From CAZNKU01 sp045545235 (lineage in GTDB: Bacteria; Bacillota; Clostridia; Monoglobales; Firm-18), in contig JAZQAN010000068.1 in NCBI GenBank assembly GCA_045545235.1, forward strand, positions 1 to 31,575: a stretch of DNA of 31,575 nt. Direction: 5' to 3'. The position numbers and the translations under genes were made by a program. The notes beneath the pieces are model-generated. The model ran no database searches. It was not told the origin of the DNA and saw only the letters and a program-made list of their open reading frames with translations. Below are positions 26,358 to 31,575 of this stretch, one piece after another (the first letter of the stretch is position 1; the number at the start of each line of letters is the position of its first letter).

Positions 26358-27653
26358 ATGGCTAATTATATAATCAACTTGTTTGGTAATATTTGTGAAT
26401 TGTTTATTATCCTTTTCTTTTTAAAAGACAATTACAAACCGAGATTTAAAAAAACAATTTTTATTCCTCTATGTATCCTCTTTACACTTTTTCAATTTTT
26501 AAACACAAATCTATTTTTGGCTGAATCCAATTTTGTTATTTTAGGAAGTTTGTTATTTGTTTTTCTTGTGTTGCTTATTCATAGATTAAACTGGAAAAAT
26601 CATTTGGCATTTTTATTCTTTCTGTTTGCTATAATAGGATGTTCTGAAGTTATTGTTGGAATGCTTTTTTCTTTAATATTTAGAATTGATATAAGTTTTA
26701 TCCAAAACAACGCTTTTGCTTTTGCAACTGGAACAGTAGCGTCAAAATTCTTGGCATATTTCTTTGTTCTTCTTACAAAAAGAAATCGAATTAGTTCTAA
26801 TTATAAAAAAGGAAAACAACTATCTCTTTTGATTTACTCTTTGCCAATAGCGTCACTTCTTGTTATACTCTTATTTCTTCGCTGTTGTTATCAAATAAGT
26901 GATACAGTATTTGAAATAATTACACTTACAGCATCAATTGTTTTAACTGTTGCAAATATTACCGTATTTTATATAGTTGACAAACAAAATGAATTGATTG
27001 AAACAAAAGAAAAATTACTTTTTGCAGAAATTCATATAAACAACCAAGTTATGCATTACCAAGAACTTAACAAACACCAAAACGAACTCAAAATATTCAG
27101 ACATGATATAAAAAATAGGTTACTTTCGCTTATGGCTTTGGTGAAAGACGGCAAATCAGATAAGGCACTTCAAATAATGGAAAACAATCTTAATTGGCTT
27201 GAAGAAATGAATAGTAATATTATAAACAGCGGAAATCCTATTGTTGATGCTATTCTCCAAGCTAAGCTTCATATTGCAAAAGACAAAAACATTTCATTAC
27301 AAATTTCTACAAAACTTGCAGAAGAAATCACAATAGATGAACTGGAGCTTGGAATAGTTTTAGGCAATGCTTTAGATAATGCAATTGAAGCTGTTGAAAA
27401 AAACTTTGACAAAGACAAGAAATATATTAGTCTTACTCTAATGTCAACCGATGACAGAATATCAATATCCGTCTCAAATCCAGTAGAAGAAGATATTGAC
27501 ACTGAGAGACTTGTAACCTCTAAAGACGATAAAGAGAAACACGGATATGGAATCAAAAGCATAAAAGCTATTGTTCAAAAATATGACGGTATCGTATCGT
27601 TTTCTTGCGAAAACAGAGTATTCAATGTGAGTATTAATATGGCAAACAAATAA
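26358..27653 (+). CDS. agrC: AgrC-type peptide-sensing histidine kinase
   Basis: A 431-residue kinase. Residues 1-215 are strongly hydrophobic with about six membrane segments, the AIP-sensing part of AgrC proteins. A linker coiled coil precedes the phospho-acceptor H249 in FRHDIKNRLLSL. The HATPase_c domain follows with the N-box LGNALDNAIEA (N337) and a G-box in HGYGIKSIKAIV. This is the HPK10 family layout. The frame is open 23 codons upstream inside agrA, but the ATG at 26358 starts 4 bp after the agrA stop and gives a normal N terminus (MANYIINLF). It should autophosphorylate on binding the peptide made from agrD and pass the phosphate to AgrA D57. Confidence 0.92.
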   Translation: MANYIINLFGNICELFIILFFLKDNYKPRFKKTIFIPLCILFTLFQFLNTNLFLAESNFVILGSLLFVFLVLLIHRLNWKNHLAFLFFLFAIIGCSEVIVGMLFSLIFRIDISFIQNNAFAFATGTVASKFLAYFFVLLTKRNRISSNYKKGKQLSLLIYSLPIASLLVILLFLRCCYQISDTVFEIITLTASIVLTVANITVFYIVDKQNELIETKEKLLFAEIHINNQVMHYQELNKHQNELKIFRHDIKNRLLSLMALVKDGKSDKALQIMENNLNWLEEMNSNIINSGNPIVDAILQAKLHIAKDKNISLQISTKLAEEITIDELELGIVLGNALDNAIEAVEKNFDKDKKYISLTLMSTDDRISISVSNPVEEDIDTERLVTSKDDKEKHGYGIKSIKAIVQKYDGIVSFSCENRVFNVSINMANK

Positions 27654-27661
27654 CAGAAAAA

Positions 27662-27731
27662 CCGCAAAGTTGCATCCTAAAACCGCAGTTTTGCATTTTA
27701 ACTTTAGATTTTTTTATTTTTATACTATTAT
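27662..27731 (+). promoter_or_regulatory. agr-type promoter for agrBD (LytTR box pair)
   Basis: Box 1 CCGCAAAGTTGC (27662-27673), box 2 CCGCAGTTTTGC (27683-27694) at a 21-bp period, 8 bp, -35 TTTAGA (27703-27708), 17 bp, -10 TATTAT (27726-27731). The start is expected near 27738. This is the positive-feedback promoter of the circuit. Confidence 0.8.
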
Positions 27732-27762
27732 GTGTACGAGAACTTTTCTCGTACACTTTTTT
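27732..27762 (+). terminator. agrAC terminator overlapping the agrBD start site
   Basis: GTGTACGAGAA (27732-27742) pairs with TTCTCGTACAC (27746-27756), followed by TTTTTT. It ends transcripts arriving from agrAC. The predicted agrBD start (~27738) lies inside the left arm, so transcripts from that promoter would lack half of the stem and escape. Confidence 0.8.
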
Positions 27763-27782
27763 ATTTTGGACGGTGAAAAAGT

Positions 27783-28388
27783 ATGTATAAAAAGATTTCG
27801 CAGAAAATAAGCGAAAAATTTGTAACGCTTGGGATAATTTCTAACGATGATTATGAAATTTACAAGTACGGTTTTGAACTCATTATTGCATTATTATCAA
27901 CCGTAACCAGTATTGTTCTGATATCACTACTCATCCACAAGTTTGTTGAAACTGTGTTGTATTTAGTTGGCTTTTTATGTGTCAGGGCAATATGTGGCGG
28001 CTATCACGCAAAACATCATTACACTTGCTATGTAATAACAACTTCTACTTACTTTCTATTTTTGATTTTAAATATCTGTTTTTATTCAAAACCTTATTTA
28101 AATTTAGTAACCGGCTTTATGACTGTTGTTTCTGCAATTCTGATAATAGCTTTTGCTCCGATTGAACATCCAGATAATCCTATGACAGAATACAGAAAAA
28201 ATAAAAACCGTTTTTTTAGTCTGCTCCTTTCAATTATTATCTGTCTAATTCACTTTGTATCCTTGTTTTCAAAAAATATGGCACCATATGTATTCAATTA
28301 TGCTACAGGAATTTTTTTGGCTACTATCGCCATTTTGATAGCGAAAATTGAAATAGTGATTCTTAAAAGAAAGGAGGAACGGCAATGA
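27783..28388 (+). CDS. agrB: AgrB-type peptide-processing membrane protease
   Basis: A 201-residue multi-pass membrane protein with the AgrB active-site block RAICGGYHAKHHYTC: catalytic H75 and C82 are seven residues apart, as in the staphylococcal enzyme (H77/C84). Hydrophobic segments lie at about 31-65, 83-105, 107-128, 145-165 and 168-190. AgrB removes the C-terminal tail of AgrD and closes the peptide ring. The ATG lies 21 bp downstream of the terminator T-run; the leader has GGACGGTGAAAAAGT as a modest ribosome binding site. Its TGA stop overlaps the ATG of agrD (ATGA at 28385-28388), a translational coupling. Confidence 0.93.
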   Translation: MYKKISQKISEKFVTLGIISNDDYEIYKYGFELIIALLSTVTSIVLISLLIHKFVETVLYLVGFLCVRAICGGYHAKHHYTCYVITTSTYFLFLILNICFYSKPYLNLVTGFMTVVSAILIIAFAPIEHPDNPMTEYRKNKNRFFSLLLSIIICLIHFVSLFSKNMAPYVFNYATGIFLATIAILIAKIEIVILKRKEERQ

Positions 28389-28525
28389 AAAAGTTTTTTA
28401 TGCACATTGCATCCCTGGTTGCATCATTAGCTATTTTTGTTGGAATTTCATCTGTAAACTCACCGAGTTTTGTTATCTTCCATCAGCCCAAAGTGCCTAC
28501 AGGTCTTGAAAAGTACAGAAAGTAA
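28385..28525 (+). CDS. agrD: AgrD-type autoinducer precursor with Ser in place of Cys
   Basis: A 46-residue peptide with the three AgrD parts: an N-terminal amphipathic leader (MKKFFMHIASLVASLAIFVG), a short core, and a C-terminal recruitment tail HQPKVPTGLEKYRK that matches the clostridial HQPxxP...L pattern. Aligning on HQP puts S28 at the position of the ring-forming Cys, giving the predicted ring S28-F-V-I-F32, with residues before it (VNSP) supplying the exocyclic tail. With Ser, AgrB would make a lactone rather than a thiolactone. The precursor contains no Cys at all. AGAAAGGAGGAAC inside agrB is an excellent ribosome binding site. A terminator follows at 28540. Confidence 0.9.
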   Translation: MKKFFMHIASLVASLAIFVGISSVNSPSFVIFHQPKVPTGLEKYRK

Positions 28526-28539
28526 ATTAAATCAAAAAA

Positions 28540-28577
28540 CAAAATGACAGACATCTCAAAAAGTGTCTGTCATTTTG
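28540..28577. terminator. Bidirectional terminator between agrD and the XRE gene
   Basis: CAAAATGACAGACA (28540-28553) pairs perfectly with TGTCTGTCATTTTG (28564-28577), with A-rich and T-rich flanks for both directions. The right arm overlaps the last codons of the convergent gene at 28570. Confidence 0.85.
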
Positions 28578-29127
28578 CTGATATAATTAAGTCGGATACT
28601 TTGATGTCAAGTTTCCCCAAAAAAACTTTAAGCTGAGTTGGATTGGGTAAAACTGACCTCATTTCCAAACTGATGTATTCTTCCGTGTCAATCTCCAAGA
28701 TTTCAGCCATTTGGGATGCCTCAAAATTATGATTTTCTCTAATGGATTTTAGATTGTTACGAAATCCTGTTCTTTCATTTTTATTGATTAAATCAATTGT
28801 TGTTGAATTGGCTTTCTTTCTTTTCTTTGGAAAATACAAACAAAGATTATCCTTAAGTATAATTTCGATTTGGTCTTTTCCTAATCCTTTCAAACTAATC
28901 AGATAATCACTGCTAATAATATCCTCAATAGTATATTCGTCTAGTAAAAACTTTTCAAAAGGTACTCTATAGATTATTGATAATAGAATCAACATTTCAG
29001 TTGTAAGATATGCTATATCTCCTTCACTTCGTTTGTATTTATAGCTATTTACAAATATTATATTGGAAACTTGTGCTTCTGATATTCCCAACAGTTCACG
29101 GACTGCTTTGATTTTTTTATGAATCAT
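28570..29127 (-). CDS. Double-HTH (XRE-like) regulator
   Basis: A 185-residue protein that appears to hold two degenerate XRE-type helix-turn-helix units: residues 1-63 (KIKAVRELLGISEAQVSNII ... VPFEKFLL) and about 120-183 (LKSIRENHNFEASQMAEILE ... KVSDLI), joined by a basic linker (KKRKKAN). Each has the spacing of a five-helix XRE fold, but the second recognition helix is acidic (DTEEYISLEM). GAGGTGTATGT precedes the ATG. It is divergent from the XRE gene at 29277 and shares the double operator between them; its own -35 lies inside operator 1. It runs towards agrD and shares a terminator with it. Target genes are unknown. Confidence 0.72.
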   Translation of the reverse strand: MIHKKIKAVRELLGISEAQVSNIIFVNSYKYKRSEGDIAYLTTEMLILLSIIYRVPFEKFLLDEYTIEDIISSDYLISLKGLGKDQIEIILKDNLCLYFPKKRKKANSTTIDLINKNERTGFRNNLKSIRENHNFEASQMAEILEIDTEEYISLEMRSVLPNPTQLKVFLGKLDIKVSDLIISAK

Positions 29128-29160
29128 ACATACACCTCAAAAAATATACTGTATAACTAA

Positions 29161-29189
29161 AGAATACAATTTTATGACGATTTTGTCAA
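29161..29189 (-). promoter_or_regulatory. Promoter of the double-HTH gene
   Basis: On the minus strand: TTGACA (29189-29184), 17 bp, TATTCT (29166-29161). The -35 is buried in operator 1, so repressor binding would block it. Confidence 0.65.
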
Positions 29190-29206
29190 GTTTGACGAAA
29201 TCGTCA
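29175..29206. promoter_or_regulatory. Paired operators between divergent XRE genes
   Basis: Two near-identical dyads: TGACGATTTTGTCA (29175-29188) and TGACGAAATCGTCA (29193-29206), consensus TGACGA-N2-TCGTCA, centres 18 bp apart. Together they form a larger 32-bp palindrome. Their place between divergent XRE genes and over a -35 fits binding of one or both regulators. Confidence 0.7.
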
Positions 29207-29210
29207 TTTT

Positions 29211-29238
29211 TTTACTTTTAAATTTCATATACTATAAT
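29211..29238 (+). promoter_or_regulatory. Promoter of the plus-strand XRE gene
   Basis: TTTACT (29211-29216), 16 bp, TATAAT (29233-29238). The -10 is perfect and the -35 weak; operator 2 ends 4 bp upstream, a position where a bound regulator could act. Confidence 0.5.
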
Positions 29239-29276
29239 TATAAAAGATTTATAAAAGATATATAAGGTGTGAGTAA

Positions 29277-29609
29277 ATGTTGGAGTTAACTGTTGGCGAG
29301 TTCGTAAAAAGAAGACGAATGGAACTTAATCTTACACAGGCAGAACTTGCAGAAAAGATAAATTCAGACACCTGCTATATCAGTCGAGTAGAAACCGGAG
29401 CCAGAAAACCTACTGTTGATAATTTGGCAGCATTAGCAAACGCTCTTAATGTTTCAAGTGATTACCTGTTAGGCCTTAATTCAAATATTGTTTTGCATGA
29501 ACATGTTTCTGATATGGAAAAAATTTTGCAGAGTTTAATTGAAGAAGACAAAGAGGCTGCAATAAGACTTTTTTATGAGTTTACTTCAAGATGTAAAACA
29601 AAAGAATAG
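29277..29609 (+). CDS. XRE-family transcriptional regulator (110 aa)
   Basis: Residues 1-66 are a textbook XRE/Cro-CI helix-turn-helix: VGEFVKRRRMELNLTQAELA, then a recognition helix in SDTCYISRVETGARKP, then TVDNLAALANALNVSSDYLL. The remaining ~40 residues are a helical tail (VSDMEKILQSLIEEDKEAAI), probably for dimerisation. AAGGTGTGAGTAA precedes the ATG. It is divergent from the double-HTH gene across two dyad operators, so autoregulation and cross-regulation are likely. The gene stands alone, with an intrinsic terminator starting 12 bp downstream. Confidence 0.9.
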   Translation: MLELTVGEFVKRRRMELNLTQAELAEKINSDTCYISRVETGARKPTVDNLAALANALNVSSDYLLGLNSNIVLHEHVSDMEKILQSLIEEDKEAAIRLFYEFTSRCKTKE

Positions 29610-29620
29610 ATTATATATTA

Positions 29621-29655
29621 TCAAAAACAGCCTACATTTTGCAGGCTGTTTTTGA
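29621..29655 (+). terminator. Intrinsic terminator after the XRE gene
   Basis: TCAAAAACAGCCT (29621-29633) pairs perfectly with AGGCTGTTTTTGA (29643-29655); the T-run is in the right arm. Confidence 0.85.
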
Positions 29656-29731
29656 TTTAGGGTATACAAATTTAACCTACTTAACATAAAAAGATTAAGT
29701 AAGTCAATTATTAACCAAAGGGCGGTTGGTT

Positions 29732-30703
29732 ATGAGTATAAAAAAGTTATTTCATCAAAATTCAATGACTGTGTTATTAGTGTTTGTTTTGCTTGTAGCA
29801 TTTTCTTCCTGTAATTTTAAAGAAAATACAAAATCAACGGCACAATCTTCATCTAGCAAAACAACTGTAACCCAAGTTTATAGCGAGTTAGAAAAAACAA
29901 ACAATTATGCGCAGCAGACACATAAAAAAATTTCTGACTATAATATTCCATCATATTCGCAACAACCATTTGTAGTATTAAACAACAGTATTCCATGGTT
30001 CGAAGATTCAGACCGAATTGCCTTTTCTTTTGAGCAATATTGTGAACTTGATCATCTAGGACGATGTGGAACAGCGTTCGTCTGCGTTTGCAAAGACACA
30101 ATGCCGACAGAAGAACGAGGCGAAATAGGGAACATAAAACCTTCGGGCTGGCACACTATCAAGTATGATATTGTAGACGGTAAATATCTGTATAACCGCT
30201 GTCATCTTGTCGGTTATCAACTTTCAGGAGAAAATGCCAACCCAAAGAATTTGATAACCGGAACTCGTTATTTAAATGTTGAAGGTATGCTCTACTTCGA
30301 AAATATAGTTGCTGATTATGTTGAAAGTACAAACAATCATGTCTTGTATAGGGTAACTCCCGTTTTTGAAGGGGATAATCTCTTGGCAAATGGGGTTATA
30401 ATCGAGGCTTATTCTGTTGAAGATAACGGTGAAGGAATCTGCTTCAATGTGTTTTGTTACAATGTTCAACCTGGAATAATAATAGACTATTCAACTGGAG
30501 ATAGTCAATTAGCAGTACCGTTAACTACATATTCAATTGCAGATAGTACAAAGTATATTGTAAATATAAACACAGCCAAATTTCACTATCCGTTTTGTTC
30601 TTCTGTTGAAGATATGAAAGAAAAGAATAAACGGTCATTCAACGGAACAAGAGAAGAACTTATTGAATTAGGCTACATACCGTGCAAAAGATGCAATCCA
30701 TAA
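29732..30703 (+). CDS. Secreted DNA/RNA non-specific endonuclease (lipoprotein)
   Basis: A 323-residue protein. N-terminal signal with a lipobox-like F-S-S-C (Cys27) and a Ser/Thr-rich spacer, so probably membrane-anchored outside the cell. The nuclease domain (about 75-250) has NRCHLVGYQLSG with catalytic H158 and the metal-binding/structural NPKNLITGTRYLN segment; NRCH replaces the DRGH of Serratia/EndA nucleases, a variant that I recall in clostridial members. The C terminus carries a second Cys/His unit (KFHYPFCSSV ... GYIPCKRCNP), an Ada-like metal-binding tail often fused to extracellular nucleases. ATG at 29732 is preferred (AAAGGGCGG six bases ahead); a TTG two codons upstream is possible. 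It converges on the next gene with 2 bp between stops. It may degrade extracellular DNA. Confidence 0.87.
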   Translation: MSIKKLFHQNSMTVLLVFVLLVAFSSCNFKENTKSTAQSSSSKTTVTQVYSELEKTNNYAQQTHKKISDYNIPSYSQQPFVVLNNSIPWFEDSDRIAFSFEQYCELDHLGRCGTAFVCVCKDTMPTEERGEIGNIKPSGWHTIKYDIVDGKYLYNRCHLVGYQLSGENANPKNLITGTRYLNVEGMLYFENIVADYVESTNNHVLYRVTPVFEGDNLLANGVIIEAYSVEDNGEGICFNVFCYNVQPGIIIDYSTGDSQLAVPLTTYSIADSTKYIVNINTAKFHYPFCSSVEDMKEKNKRSFNGTREELIELGYIPCKRCNP

Positions 30704-30705
30704 GA

Positions 30706-31143
30706 TTATTTGTTTTCCTTTCTTTTGAAAACAACGAAATACTCATCTCTTCCAATTTCGGGCAATTTGCCATTACAAACAAAACACCTATCTATTTGTT
30801 CGCAAGTTGAGCATTCTTGGCATTTCCACTGCTTAAATAGTTCTCTGATATTAGCTTTACCTATCATAGGAAACTTAACTTTCATTTCAACTACGAAACC
30901 TATATGTTCTATTATGTCGATAAAACTATCATGCGTAACACAGAAAAAGCTGTTCACATTGTGTTCTGTCAAATCTTTCTTCAATTTTTCTGCAAACAGC
31001 TTCTTTAAGTGTTCTTTATCGGCTATAAGCATTCCGTTGTTCAAACACTTTTTCTTTTCAAAATATTGGTGGCTACGATTAATGTTGAAATACCCTAATG
31101 AACCAACGAAATAGTAGCCGTTTCCTACAAATCTTTTCATCAT
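30706..31143 (-). CDS. Unknown protein with a C-terminal Cys cluster (145 aa)
   Basis: A cytoplasmic-looking protein with no signal peptide. It begins MMKRFVGNGYYFVGSLGYFN, has a helical charged middle (DKEHLKKLFAEKLKKDL) and a Cys-rich segment near residues 107-125 with spacing C-x2-C-x2-C-x6-C-x2-C (KCQECSTCEQIDRCFVC), probably a metal site. I do not recognise the family. Two adjacent ATG codons (31143 and 31140) follow AAGAAAGGAATGTAA; either may be used. It converges on the nuclease gene with only 2 bp between stop codons, so the two transcripts may overlap. Confidence 0.65.
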   Translation of the reverse strand: MMKRFVGNGYYFVGSLGYFNINRSHQYFEKKKCLNNGMLIADKEHLKKLFAEKLKKDLTEHNVNSFFCVTHDSFIDIIEHIGFVVEMKVKFPMIGKANIRELFKQWKCQECSTCEQIDRCFVCNGKLPEIGRDEYFVVFKRKENK

Positions 31144-31359
31144 TTACATTCCTTTCTTGTGTATGTAAATTTAACTCTTATATATAAATGACAAAAAACT
31201 TAAAATGTTACGCAAAAATTTTTAAAAAAATAATTTTTCTGCGTTTTGTACAAATAAAGCTCTTAGTTTTGTCTAAAATGACAATTAGTTTTGCATTTGA
31301 ATGCAAATCTGGTTAAAAAGCAAATTAAAAGTATTATTTGGACACATTTTGTAAAAAAG
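31144..31359. other. AT-rich gene-free stretch before the right-end promoter
   Basis: It should contain the promoter of the gene at 30706-31143, which I cannot place. It also holds the variant LytTR-like pair at 31262-31294 and a small hairpin TTTGCAT/ATGCAAA (31290-31307). No open frame with a ribosome binding site is visible. Confidence 0.5.
31262..31294 (+). promoter_or_regulatory. Variant LytTR-like repeat pair upstream of the right-end promoter
   Basis: TTAGTTTTG occurs at 31263-31271 and 31285-31293, a 22-bp period. It resembles the agr boxes (CAGTTTTG) but no -35 lies 8 bp downstream. It could be an auxiliary AgrA site for the promoter at 31360, or chance in AT-rich DNA. Confidence 0.3.
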
Positions 31360-31429
31360 TCGCATTTTTGCACTCTAAAACCGCAGTTTTGCATTTTGCG
31401 TTGACACCTTAAATAAAATAATAGTAAAT
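31360..31429 (+). promoter_or_regulatory. agr-type promoter at the right end (LytTR box pair)
   Basis: Box 1 TCGCATTTTTGC (31360-31371), box 2 CCGCAGTTTTGC (31381-31392) at a 21-bp period, 8 bp, -35 TTGACA (31401-31406), 17 bp, weak -10 GTAAAT (31424-31429). The expected start is 31435-31437. It has the same geometry as the three other sites. Confidence 0.72.
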
Positions 31430-31434
31430 TTTCT

Positions 31435-31570
31435 ATGGGTGAAGGTTACGTTTATTACATTTGTAGCAGTTGAATCCGTCCAAATCATCTGTTCCAATAT
31501 TGTATGATTCGAAGCCTTCGGCAGTATACCCAGCCCCGGTGTTATGTTGCACACATCGGGGTTTTATTTA
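31435..31570 (+). ncRNA. Candidate agr-controlled small RNA (~130 nt)
   Basis: A transcript from the promoter at 31360 would run to the terminator at 31534-31567. It can fold: 5' GGGTGAAGG (31437-31445) pairs with CCTTC (31515-31519) and ACCC (31528-31531); AATCAT pairs with ATGATT inside. There is no open frame with a ribosome binding site on this strand (only a 12-codon frame starting at the predicted 5' end). On the opposite strand a 39-codon protein-like frame spans 31433-31552, so this may instead be an antisense RNA or a decayed gene. Confidence 0.45.
31534..31567 (+). terminator. Strong intrinsic terminator at the right end
   Basis: CCCCGGTGT (31534-31542) pairs with ACATCGGGG (31553-31561) with one wobble, followed by TTTTATTTAT. 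The T-run exists only on the plus strand. Confidence 0.75.
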
Positions 31571-31575
31571 TAAAT

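Noticed and set aside
31435..31473. 12-codon frame at the 5' end of the right-end transcript
   Set aside because: No ribosome binding site; it would have to be leaderless and the peptide (MGEGYVYYICSS) resembles nothing known.
1..31575. CRISPR arrays, tRNA or rRNA genes, transposases
   Set aside because: No regularly spaced direct repeats, no cloverleaf with tRNA consensus arms, no rRNA segments and no transposase or integrase motifs were seen on either strand.

Overview
The window is AT-rich and looks like the chromosome of an anaerobic gut-type Firmicute (Clostridia, probably Oscillospirales/Ruminococcaceae-like). The evidence is strong AGGAGG-type ribosome binding sites, frequent intrinsic terminators, a type I dockerin, GLUG/BACON/DNRLRE secreted proteins and a clostridial-style agr quorum-sensing locus. 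The taxon is an inference; no rRNA, tRNA or other marker gene is present.

Layout. Bases 1-1500 hold small regulatory and zinc-ribbon genes and a GNAT acetyltransferase. Bases 1514-13596, all on the minus strand, hold a membrane protein, a secreted subtilase with a GLUG-repeat surface protein (one operon), a 600-aa Ig-like surface protein, a 1312-aa dockerin protein and a lipoprotein. Bases 13597-14633 contain no confident gene but hold an agr-type promoter, strong hairpins and a 132-bp multi-branched inverted-repeat structure. Bases 14634-25433 (minus strand) hold a 2122-aa RHS/YD-repeat protein followed by a small zinc-ribbon gene (toxin/immunity-like layout), and a 1292-aa secreted lipase-like protein whose N-terminal half is paralogous to that of the RHS protein. 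Bases 25552-28577 (plus strand) are a complete agr system in the order agrA-agrC-agrB-agrD. Bases 28570-31143 hold a divergent pair of XRE regulators around a double operator, a secreted DNA/RNA nuclease lipoprotein and an unknown Cys-rich protein. The right end carries another agr-type promoter and a short transcription unit closed by a strong terminator.

How it works together. The main result is a self-contained quorum-sensing circuit. Four sites share one promoter architecture: two 12-bp direct repeats ending in TTGC/TTGT with an exact 21-bp period (the LytTR spacing), then 8 bp, a -35 hexamer, 17 bp and a -10 hexamer. They lie in front of agrBD (positive feedback), the lipase-like protein, the lipoprotein, and a ~130-nt unit at the right edge that could be an RNAIII-like small RNA. 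The lipase-gene site also abuts a near-consensus agrAC promoter on the other strand. The predicted autoinducer has Ser where most AgrD peptides have Cys, so it should be a true lactone. No tRNA, rRNA, CRISPR array or transposase was found.
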